This document shows positions 1 through 5,217 of a DNA stretch of 5,992 nt, in pieces. The position numbers were made by a program, and so were the translations under genes. Source of the stretch: Chromatiaceae bacterium (GTDB lineage: Bacteria > Pseudomonadota > Gammaproteobacteria > Chromatiales > Chromatiaceae); NCBI GenBank assembly GCA_016880695.1, contig JAEHCY010000079.1, positions 1-5,992 on the forward strand. The letters are read 5' to 3'. The number at the start of each line of letters is the position of its first letter. Position 1 is the stretch's first letter. The notes below the pieces were generated by a model. The model made no database searches, had not been told where the DNA came from, and saw only the letters and a program-made list of their open reading frames with translations.

Positions 1-18
1 CTGGGCCACTCTGGCATT

Positions 19-65
19 CAGGTTCCCACCGTGCAGGCGCGCGGTGTGGCGACGACGGGAACCTG
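19..65. repeat. Nested inverted repeat
   Basis: Nine-base arms CAGGTTCCC (19-27) and GGGAACCTG (57-65) are perfect reverse complements. Inside them ACCG (28-31) can pair with CGGT (42-45), stacked directly on the 5' arm and leaving a bulge on the 3' side. No T-run follows, so it is not a standard terminator. One such repeat at this spacing could arise by chance in a window this long, so function is not established. Confidence 0.4.
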
Positions 66-265
66 TCACTTGCGTCTTGCGGAGGACTACAAAGAATGAC
101 GGTACCATTCCTGGAGGCGGGGTCTTATCTGGCGTCAGAGTAGACTTTCCGTCGCCATGCGGAGTTGCGAAAGGTTGCCATGGGTCGCCTCCGCTCTCTC
201 GCTATCCCCCCTTTTCGGGATATACCCTTGCAGCCAGCGCTTGGATAACAACCGTAGCCCGCGCA

Positions 266-292
266 GATGCGGTGAACCCGGTGAACCGCATC
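266..292. repeat. Inverted repeat enclosing a tandem GGTGAACC
   Basis: Eight-base arms GATGCGGT (266-273) and ACCGCATC (285-292) flank an 11-base spacer. GGTGAACC also occurs twice in direct orientation (271-278 and 280-287), with one base between copies. The combination could be a protein-binding site or a small hairpin. It lies in gene-less DNA, so no regulated target is evident. Confidence 0.4.
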
Positions 293-580
293 GATCGAGG
301 CCTTCATCCGCGATTGATGGACTTGGTCCCTCCATGGAGTACGGCAGGGGCCGGGCTCAAATATTTCTCGATGACCTTCCGGATACCGGCTGTACCACTT
401 GGACTCTCAAAGCGCCGGTCCCGGTGCACGCCCGGTTGCGCGCCGCCCTGGATCGGTTACGACGCCCTGCAAATGCGTCATCGGCCATTGGTACCTGAAG
501 GTCAGCGTCGGTCGCGGGCACAGATCCAGGAACAGCCCTCAAGAACCGAGGAAACCGCTTCAGGAGTGTGGCGATAAGCT

Positions 581-808
581 TCACCGCCCCATCTCCCCCG
601 GCTCGAAGTTGGTCAGGTACCACTTTCCATTGACCTGACAGACCCGGCCGATGGCCTTCACCGGCCGGTTGGGCGAGATCACGACGCTGGTTTCGTATTC
701 CTGGCAGTAAGCGCTGCGGGCCTCTCCCTGGAGGGCGAAGATCCCCCCGGCGGCAATCAGGCCCGCGAGAACCCAAGCGGTGAGCGGTTTGCGTGGGGGA
801 TGCCACAT
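581..808 (-). CDS. Small secreted protein, surface-antigen-like C-terminus
   Basis: A 75-residue protein. The start at 808 is chosen because GGAGG lies 8 bases upstream of the ATG and because a signal peptide begins there: basic residues at 6-7, a hydrophobic stretch at about 10-26, and possible cleavage after Ala30. The frame stays open back to 1261, but that extension is Arg/Pro-rich and looks spurious. The mature part of about 45 residues has two cysteines (C35, C57) and the pattern YCQEYETSVVI followed by GRVCQVNGKWY. This resembles the C-terminal segment of 17-kDa surface antigen / glycine-zipper outer membrane proteins, which typically read C-x-E-Y, then a Val-rich strand, then A-C-x-x-x-D-G-x-W. 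The glycine-zipper part is missing, so this would be the C-terminal module alone, probably periplasmic or outer-membrane associated. The resemblance is by eye. Function is unknown. It is divergent from the gene at 1083. Confidence 0.75.
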   Translation of the reverse strand: MWHPPRKPLTAWVLAGLIAAGGIFALQGEARSAYCQEYETSVVISPNRPVKAIGRVCQVNGKWYLTNFEPGEMGR

Positions 809-1082
809 GCTGGGTACCTCCGGTGGATCAGGGTTTTCCGGGTGGGGGCAGTCCCTTGGGACCTTCGGACCGAGCCCCCTGCTTTGGTTGCATCTTAGCG
901 GCTCCGCGCGACAATCGACGACGCAGCTCGTTTGCGCGAGCCTGGGGTGGGGACGCGGAGCAGGGCCCTGGAATATCGGCTTTGCTGGCCAGGATCGCCC
1001 AATCCCTGGTGCGCCTCGCAGCGTCACGAGCTGTCGCAGGGGGGTGGTCTCATGCCTCCTTAGAGAACCGGAGGTCCACCCC
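809..1082. promoter_or_regulatory. Divergent intergenic region
   Basis: This 274-base region separates the minus-strand secreted-protein gene from the plus-strand gene at 1083 and must carry the signals for one or both. The only clear elements are the two SD sites: GGAGG on the minus strand 8 bases before the start at 808, and GGAGG at 1070-1074 for the plus gene. I found no convincing -35/-10 pair. The frame that runs through it on each strand has no initiation signal. Confidence 0.45.
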
Positions 1083-1481
1083 ATGAACCCAAACCCCTGT
1101 AGCGGCAGTCCTCTACCCATCCACCCGACACCCAGCGTCCTGGACGGTGACAACGCCGACCTGGTGGCGCTCTGGTGCCTGCGCATCCTGGTGCGCCTCG
1201 GTGGACACCGTGAATTCCCCTCACTCCGCGGCTTGGACAACAGTGAGATCCTGCGTGCCATCGGCCTCGACCACCGGGAGGCCAGCCTTCATGAGCTTCT
1301 GCGCCAGCGTCTGGGCCAGCTCGATCGCCTGACCCCGGGGGACTGTGCCACCGCCATCCGCCGTTTCCGTATCACCAGAGCCACCTGGACCCCCGAGGGG
1401 TTGCTCGATGCCCTCGCCGCCGCGCAGCGCGCCAAGACCGGTGCCACCCGGCGGCCCATGGGGTTCGCGGCGGTGCTCTAA
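1083..1481 (+). CDS. Conserved-looking hypothetical protein, 132 aa
   Basis: The start is supported by GGAGG at 1070-1074, 8 bases before the ATG. The same frame is open from 780 but has no signal there. After a Pro-rich N-terminus (residues 1-20), the protein looks helical and soluble: an amphipathic segment with LVALWCLRILVRLGG (27-41), an acidic/basic helix pair at about 52-85, and LLDALAAAQRAK (107-118) near a basic C-terminus. No signal peptide, membrane segment or catalytic motif is visible. The N-terminal part vaguely recalls regions placed ahead of ATPase domains in some large bacterial ATP-binding proteins. No P-loop is present here, so it could be a stand-alone version or a truncated relative. 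This is a weak impression. Codon use is GC-rich and consistent with native coding. Confidence 0.7.
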   Translation: MNPNPCSGSPLPIHPTPSVLDGDNADLVALWCLRILVRLGGHREFPSLRGLDNSEILRAIGLDHREASLHELLRQRLGQLDRLTPGDCATAIRRFRITRATWTPEGLLDALAAAQRAKTGATRRPMGFAAVL

Positions 1482-1500
1482 GAGGTCGGGGTTTGATTGC

Positions 1501-1535
1501 GGGGAGCGCTATCCGGCCAGCCGATCCGCTCTCCC
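1501..1535. repeat. Imperfect hairpin between small genes
   Basis: GGGGAGCG (1501-1508) can pair with CGCTCTCCC (1527-1535) if one T is bulged. A further CGG/CCG pairing is possible in the interior. It lies 20 bases after the stop of the 132-aa gene and upstream of the small membrane protein. Without a T-run it would be at best a weak terminator or an mRNA-stabilising stem. Confidence 0.35.
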
Positions 1536-1566
1536 GATGACCAGCAACCAAAAAACGAGGTACAGG

Positions 1567-1716
1567 ATGGAAACACTGATCATCCTGGCCTTTCTGTTCG
1601 GCATGTTCCTGGGGTGGCGGGCGATCCGGAAGAAACGCCGGGAGGAACAGGAACGCCGCCGTGGCCCGCTCTCAGAGGTTCTGGGTATAGCTGGCAGAGA
1701 CGGGCGGGGGAGCTGA
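1567..1716 (+). CDS. Small single-pass membrane protein, 49 aa
   Basis: The ATG at 1567 has GAGG at 1557-1560, 6 bases upstream. The protein opens with a membrane segment (residues 3-17, LIILAFLFGMFLGWR) with almost no N-terminal charge. A strongly basic stretch follows (19-32, Arg/Lys/Glu-rich), so the predicted topology is N-out, C-in by the positive-inside rule. The rest (33-49) is Gly-rich and short. No known family is recognised. The architecture, one helix plus a charged cytoplasmic tail, is common among small membrane proteins that bind larger partners. The reading frame could be a shortened version of a longer gene, because a different frame stays open just after its end until about 1864, but no frameshift is demonstrable. 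Confidence 0.65.
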   Translation: METLIILAFLFGMFLGWRAIRKKRREEQERRRGPLSEVLGIAGRDGRGS

Positions 1717-2023
1717 AGAACGAGCCCCATCCGTCGACGAATCGCTCCCGCCAGCGATGCGGTTCACTTCGTTTACCCGCGGCCTACACCGCCGGGTGGA
1801 GAATCAGGAGGCCAGGGCGTCGCTGGACGAGCGTAAACAGGAGGATTGCATGCGCGGTTCATGATTCGGTCATCTCAGCACGAGCCACTGGTCTTGCTAT
1901 ACCCAGGCGCACACGGCCCGCGGCAGCGCGAGTCCCCCAGGCACGTTTTCGTCTACACTCACAAGCATGGCGCAGAGGCTTGGCAACCGAGTCAGTTACC
2001 CGCGCGTTTCCCTGGAATCCGCC
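1717..2023. other. Mostly non-coding spacer before the amr cluster
   Basis: This stretch of about 300 bases separates the 49-aa membrane protein from the AmrS cluster. It contains a 35-codon frame (1757-1864) and an AGGAGG at 1839-1844, 5 bases before an in-frame ATG at 1850 that would give only four codons. AT-richer patches at about 1892-1901 (TCTTGCTATA) and 1945-1959 (GTTTTCGTCTACACT) are the likeliest places for a promoter of the downstream cluster, but neither has a good -35 partner. Confidence 0.4.
1757..1864 (+). CDS. Doubtful 35-codon ORF
   Basis: Running from ATG 1757 to TGA 1862-1864, this frame encodes a highly charged peptide (Arg, Glu, Asp, Lys) with a single Cys near the end. 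There is no SD before 1757. The only strong SD (AGGAGG, 1839-1844) points to an internal in-frame ATG at 1850 that would make a four-residue product. The charged, helix-like composition (VENQEARASLDERKQED, residues 14-30) is not typical of random GC-rich frames, so it may be a gene remnant. Low confidence that it is expressed. Confidence 0.2.
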   Translation: MRFTSFTRGLHRRVENQEARASLDERKQEDCMRGS

Positions 2024-2287
2024 GTGTCAATCAGCCGTAAACGCATTCATCCGCGCGAGCTCGGGTTTCTGGGCCTGGTCGGGAGCATGCTGGTCTTGAT
2101 CGGGGCGTTTCTGGTCAGCGGTCAGGGTCTGGTCGATCGTCAGGGCAGTGGCTGGCGGCGCATCGATCTCGAGGCCCTGCGGCAGCGTATCGATGCCGGT
2201 GACCTGCGCGATCGCGAGGCGGCCTGGTATCACCCGAGCGATGGCGCCGCGAGGGGCGGGGTTCCCGCCGGGGTGCGCCGTGACTGA
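2024..2287 (+). CDS. Small single-pass membrane protein upstream of amrS
   Basis: An 87-residue protein from GTG 2024; an in-frame ATG at 1967 would add 19 residues. GTG is preferred because the N-terminus then reads as a short basic head (SRKRIHPREL) followed directly by a membrane segment at about 13-32 (LGFLGLVGSMLVLIGAFLVSG), and because GGA lies about 9 bases upstream. ATG 1967 has no SD. The C-terminal half contains an amphipathic, charged helix (IDLEALRQRIDAGDLRDREA, 47-66) followed by AWYHP. The topology would be N-in, with the soluble part periplasmic. No family is recognised. Its stop lies 8 bases inside the amrS start (GTG 2280), implying translational coupling and a shared transcript. 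It might anchor or organise the AmmeMemoRadiSam components at the membrane, which is inference from position only. Confidence 0.6.
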   Translation: MSISRKRIHPRELGFLGLVGSMLVLIGAFLVSGQGLVDRQGSGWRRIDLEALRQRIDAGDLRDREAAWYHPSDGAARGGVPAGVRRD

Positions 2288-3260
2288 GGTTCACTGCGAG
2301 CTTTGTCCCCGGGAGTGCCTGATCCCCGAGGGCGGGGCGGGCGACTGCCGCGTGCGGGTGAACCTCGGGGGTAAGCTGCGGGCCACCACCTATGGCCGAC
2401 CCTCGGCGATCCACATCGATCCGATGGAAAAGAAGCCCCTCTATCACTTCCGACCCGGCACCCCGGTGCTGTCCATCGCCACCGCGGGCTGCAACCTCCA
2501 TTGCCTGAACTGCCAGAACTGGCAGCTCTCGCAGCGGGGCGGGGAGGAGATGGAGCAGATCTACCGGGCCGATCCGGCCGAGATCCTGGCGCTGGCCCGA
2601 GACCAGGGTTGCGAGAGCATCGCCTACACCTACTCTGACCCCATCGTTTTTTACGAGTACACCTATGACACCAGTTCCCTGGCCCGAGCGCAGGGGATGC
2701 GCAATGTCTTTATCACCGCCGCCTATATCAACCCTGAGCCGTTGCGCCGCCTATGCCGCGTTCTGGACGCCACCAACGCGGACCTCAAGGCCTTCGACGA
2801 AGGGTTCTACCGCAGTGTGTGCGGCGCGAGCCTCAAGCCGGTCCTTGATGCCCTGGTCATCTTCCGTGAACAGGGGGTGTGGTTGGAGGTCACCAATCTG
2901 GTGATCCCCACCCTTAACGACGACCTTGCCATGATCCGGCGCATGGCGCGTTGGATCCACGATGAGCTTGGCCCCGGCACCCCCCTGCACTTCAGCCGTT
3001 TTCAGCCCCAGTACCGGATGCGCAATCTGCCGCCGACGCCGGCGGAGACCCTCAACCGCGCCCGGGCCGAGGCCCTCGACGCGGGTCTGCACTTTGTCTA
3101 CGTGGGCAATGTGTTTGGGCACGAGGGTAGCACCACCTACTGCCCCCGCGATGGCACCCTGCTCATCCGCCGGGTGGGATTCACCGTCACCGACAATCGG
3201 CTTACCGCCGGGGGGCACTGCCCCACCTGCAACGAGCCCATACCGGGAGTTTGGCAATGA
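2280..3260 (+). CDS. AmmeMemoRadiSam system radical SAM enzyme AmrS
   Basis: A 326-residue protein from GTG 2280; ATG 2241 in the same frame would give 339. GTG places the first family motif at residues 6-13, as in many homologues, but neither start has a strong SD. The N-terminal CELCPREC (C6, C9, C13) plus C23 forms the cysteine cluster typical of AmrS and glycyl-radical-activase-like proteins. The radical SAM signature CNLHCLNC is at 71-78 (C-x3-C-x2-C) and would bind the SAM-cleaving 4Fe-4S cluster. It is followed by QNWQLSQ and YTYSDPIVFYEY, also typical of the family. A C-terminal cysteine set (C288, C314, C317) could bind a metal. No signal peptide or membrane segment is seen, so it is cytoplasmic. 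Family knowledge: AmrS is nearly always encoded with AMMECR1 and Memo proteins, as here. The substrate is not known to me. Confidence 0.93.
   Translation: MTEVHCELCPRECLIPEGGAGDCRVRVNLGGKLRATTYGRPSAIHIDPMEKKPLYHFRPGTPVLSIATAGCNLHCLNCQNWQLSQRGGEEMEQIYRADPAEILALARDQGCESIAYTYSDPIVFYEYTYDTSSLARAQGMRNVFITAAYINPEPLRRLCRVLDATNADLKAFDEGFYRSVCGASLKPVLDALVIFREQGVWLEVTNLVIPTLNDDLAMIRRMARWIHDELGPGTPLHFSRFQPQYRMRNLPPTPAETLNRARAEALDAGLHFVYVGNVFGHEGSTTYCPRDGTLLIRRVGFTVTDNRLTAGGHCPTCNEPIPGVWQ
3245..3249 (+). promoter_or_regulatory. SD site inside the amrS 3' end
   Basis: GGGAG lies 7 bases ahead of the ATG at 3257 and within the last codons of amrS. It supports independent initiation of the microprotein gene and decides its start in favour of ATG 3257 rather than the TTG at 3251. 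Confidence 0.6.
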
Positions 3261-3436
3261 GACCCTGTAACCGATCCGATCCGCGCCTGGGCCTCGGGCG
3301 ACGCGGGTTCCTGGCGGCAGTGGCGGCCCTGTGGGTTGGCCTTGGGATTTTTCCCCTCGCCGCCCGAGGCCGCACCCAGAAGCTGCTTTCCTTGCACGAG
3401 GCCGATTTCTACCGGCCCCATGACCTGGCAGGCTGA
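3257..3436 (+). CDS. 59-aa Tat-leader microprotein between amrS and amrB
   Basis: The ATG overlaps the amrS stop in an ATGA arrangement and has GGGAG 7 bases upstream. Residues 14-19 read GRRGFL, matching the twin-arginine pattern (R-R-x-F-L). An uncharged stretch follows (FLAAVAALWVGLGIFPLAA, 18-36), then a basic residue. This is a Tat signal peptide or a Tat-type anchor. What remains after it is only about 23 residues, ending in SLHEADFYRPHDLAG (45-59), rich in His, Asp, Glu, Tyr and Phe. The stop is one base before the Memo-AMMECR1 start. No family is recognised. Some AmrS homologues carry an N-terminal Tat leader followed by an E-A-x-x-Y segment, so this may be a detached leader of that kind. 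Alternatively it is a small exported peptide acted on by the neighbouring enzymes. That the gene is real is supported by SD, overlap and composition; the function is inference. Confidence 0.7.
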   Translation: MRPCNRSDPRLGLGRRGFLAAVAALWVGLGIFPLAARGRTQKLLSLHEADFYRPHDLAG

Positions 3437-3437
3437 G

Positions 3438-5114
3438 ATGAACCGGTTTGTCGCCATGATGCTCCGGGTGCTGGGGATGGTGCTGGCCGCGCCCCTGAGT
3501 ATGGTCTCGATCGCCGCGGAGGAGCCCCCGCGGGTGCGGGAGAGCGCGCTGGCCGGCACCTGGTACCCGGCCGATGCCGATGAGCTCGGTCGCTATGTCG
3601 ATGGCCTGCTCAACCAGGCGAAGCCACCCGAGCCGCCCCTGGAGGGGACCCTGCGTGCCCTGATTCTGCCCCATGCGGGCTACCTGTACAGCGGCGCGAC
3701 GGCGGCCACTGGCGTGGCCTTGCTGCGCGGGGCCTCCTACCGGCGGGTGATCGTCCTCGCCCCCTCGCACCGGGGACGGTTCCGGGGCCTCTCCATTGCG
3801 GAGGTGGATGCCTACGAAACCCCGCTGGGACGGGTGCCCCTCGACACCCAAGCCGTCGCCGAGCTCCGGCGGTCGCCTTTGGTGGTCGCCGATCCGCAGG
3901 CCCACCAGCGGGAGCATGCCATCGAGATCGAGCTGCCGCTGCTGCAGCGGACACTCGAGCCGGGCTGGCGACTGGTGCCGATTCTCGTCGGCGAGATGCG
4001 AGCGGAGGACTACCCTGTTGCCGCCGAGCTGCTGCGGCCCCTGGCGGACGAGGGCAGCTTAGTCTTGGTTTCGAGCGACTTCACCCACTACGGCCCCCGC
4101 TTCGGCTATCTGCCATTCCCGCCCTCGGCGACCCTGGCCGGGGATATCCGGCGCCTCGACGAAGGGGCGCTCGCGCAGATCGCCGCGCACAGCGCCGAAG
4201 GCCTGCTGGACTATCAGGAGGACACGGGGATTAGCGTCTGTGGCATCCGGCCTATCGCGGTGCTGCTCCAGATGCTTCCCGCATCGGCGCGGACCCAGAC
4301 CCTGGCCTATGCCACCAGCGGCGAGATTACCGGAGACTGGCTTAACTCGGTGAGCTATGCGGTGGTGGCGGTTACCCATGCCCAGCCCCTGTCGGCGGCC
4401 GAGATCTCTGCGATCGACACCCGTGCGAAGGCCGAACCACCGCCCTTGACCGAGGCGGAGCTCCGGCTGCTGCACCGTCTGGCGGTGGCGGGGGTGACTT
4501 GGGCGGTACGGGGGGAGGACAGCCTGAACGGCGAGGGGGGATTGGATCGGCTGTTGGCGGGGCTTCCCTCGTCGCTACAGCGGCCCGCTGGCGCCTTCGT
4601 AACCTTGAAACGGCAGGGCGCGCTGCGCGGTTGCATCGGCACCATCGGTCCACGGAGCCCGGTGTCCCGGGCGGTGTTTGAGAACGGTGTGAATGCGGCG
4701 CGCAACGACCGGCGTTTCCGGCCGCTGACCGCGGACGAACTGGGAGACCTGGAAGTGGAGGTGAGTGTGCTCAGTGAGCCTCGTCCCATTGGCGGGCCTG
4801 AGCAGTTTCGGGTGGGTGAGCAGGGCGTGATCCTCAAGAAGGACGGACGCCAGGCGGTATTCTTACCGGAGGTGGCGACCGAGCAGGGATGGAGCCGGGA
4901 GGAGACCCTCACCCATCTGGCACGTAAAGCCGGGTTGCCTGGGGACGCCTGGCAGCAGGGGGCCGAGCTCGAGGTGTTTCACAGCGAGAAGTTCACCGCG
5001 CCCTATCCGCCGGGGCCGGAGTCGATTGCGGTCTCCGCGGGAACCGAGACCGATTCCTCTGACCCGGCGTCGATGGCCAAGGGCCAGGGCGAGCGCTATG
5101 ATGCCCGCCGCTAG
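3438..5114 (+). CDS. Exported Memo-AMMECR1 fusion (AmrB-AmrA)
   Basis: A 558-residue protein. ATG 3438 is one base after the previous stop, with CAGG 5 bases upstream. In-frame ATGs at 3456 and 3459 would also keep the leader. Residues 1-27 form a Sec-type signal peptide (hydrophobic core at about 11-26, cleavage likely after IAA at 27). The Memo domain spans about 31-315. H79 (LPHAGYLYSG), H111 (APSHRG) and C268 (ISVCGIRPI) correspond to the three metal-binding residues of human Memo1, and SSDFTHYG (212-219) is the conserved strand carrying D214 and H217. The fold is related to class III extradiol dioxygenases. The AMMECR1 domain spans about 335-520, with the signature LRGCIG at 396-401, NDRRFRPL and VFLPEVA. 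A low-complexity tail follows (530-558). AmrB-AmrA fusions are known, but the signal peptide puts this one in the periplasm or at the membrane, apart from cytoplasmic AmrS. Substrate unknown. Confidence 0.93.
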   Translation: MNRFVAMMLRVLGMVLAAPLSMVSIAAEEPPRVRESALAGTWYPADADELGRYVDGLLNQAKPPEPPLEGTLRALILPHAGYLYSGATAATGVALLRGASYRRVIVLAPSHRGRFRGLSIAEVDAYETPLGRVPLDTQAVAELRRSPLVVADPQAHQREHAIEIELPLLQRTLEPGWRLVPILVGEMRAEDYPVAAELLRPLADEGSLVLVSSDFTHYGPRFGYLPFPPSATLAGDIRRLDEGALAQIAAHSAEGLLDYQEDTGISVCGIRPIAVLLQMLPASARTQTLAYATSGEITGDWLNSVSYAVVAVTHAQPLSAAEISAIDTRAKAEPPPLTEAELRLLHRLAVAGVTWAVRGEDSLNGEGGLDRLLAGLPSSLQRPAGAFVTLKRQGALRGCIGTIGPRSPVSRAVFENGVNAARNDRRFRPLTADELGDLEVEVSVLSEPRPIGGPEQFRVGEQGVILKKDGRQAVFLPEVATEQGWSREETLTHLARKAGLPGDAWQQGAELEVFHSEKFTAPYPPGPESIAVSAGTETDSSDPASMAKGQGERYDARR

Positions 5115-5117
5115 CGG
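5108..5117. repeat. Ten-base palindrome over the stop codon
   Basis: CCGCTAGCGG is a perfect palindrome that includes the TAG stop (5112-5114) of the Memo-AMMECR1 gene. Short palindromes of this size occur by chance, so it is recorded as sequence structure only. Confidence 0.3.
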
Positions 5118-5134
5118 TTGCCGCGATTGACCGA

Positions 5135-5154
5135 ACCCCCCGTCCACGGGGGGT
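5135..5154 (+). terminator. GC-rich hairpin after the amr cluster
   Basis: ACCCCCCG (5135-5142) and CGGGGGGT (5147-5154) form a perfect 8-base-pair stem with a TCCA loop, 20 bases past the stop of the Memo-AMMECR1 gene. No T-run follows, so it is not a canonical intrinsic terminator. It may pause polymerase or protect the 3' end of the operon mRNA. Position and stem strength are the reasons for the call. Confidence 0.5.
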
Positions 5155-5191
5155 ATCCGCCAGCAGGCTAGCGCAACCCCCGCTCGACTAC

Positions 5192-5201
5192 GCGATATCG
5201 C
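5192..5201. repeat. Ten-base palindrome before the glycosyltransferase
   Basis: GCGATATCGC is perfectly palindromic and lies 16 bases upstream of the glycosyltransferase start at 5218. It could be a small regulator site but has no second copy nearby, and it could also be chance. Confidence 0.25.
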
Positions 5202-5217
5202 CGGACTCGGACGCTGC

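Larger units (their letters stand above)
1..580. other. Stretch without a supported gene
   Basis: No reading frame here has the marks of a real gene. The longest plus-strand frame (44-577, 177 codons) is a mixture of Pro, Arg, Ser and Gly with no recognisable domain and no SD site. The minus-strand frames are equally unconvincing. A GGAGG at 81-85 precedes an ATG at 96, but that frame closes after 15 codons at 143. Two inverted repeats lie inside (19-65 and 266-292). The stretch could be decayed coding sequence or a long intergenic region. I recognise no transposase or RNA gene in it. Confidence 0.5.

Noticed and set aside
44..577. 177-codon plus-strand frame
   Set aside because: No SD, no domain, and a composition typical of random GC-rich frames.
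780..1082. N-terminal extension of the 132-aa protein
   Set aside because: No SD lies near 780, the extension looks like noncoding translation, and GGAGG at 1070-1074 fixes the start at 1083.
809..1261. N-terminal extension of the minus-strand secreted protein (226 codons in total)
   Set aside because: The extension is Arg/Pro/Ser-rich with no motif, while the start at 808 has a GGAGG at the right spacing and begins a proper signal peptide.
1875..1903. Possible sigma-70 promoter with -10-like TATACC
   Set aside because: At 17-base spacing the -35 position reads TCAGCA, matching only three of six consensus bases; too weak to annotate.
1940..1955. Possible sigma-54 promoter around GGCACGTTTTCG
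   Set aside because: The GG element is present, but the required GC twelve bases on is TC, so the core match fails.
2751..3917. 388-codon minus-strand frame antisense to amrS, the microprotein gene and amrB
   Set aside because: It is antisense to three well-supported genes, is rich in Gly, Pro, Arg and His as expected of a GC-rich shadow frame, and has no domain or SD support.
4355..4912. Minus-strand frames inside the Memo-AMMECR1 gene
   Set aside because: These are antisense shadows of the Memo-AMMECR1 coding frame, whose conserved motifs clearly fix the real strand.
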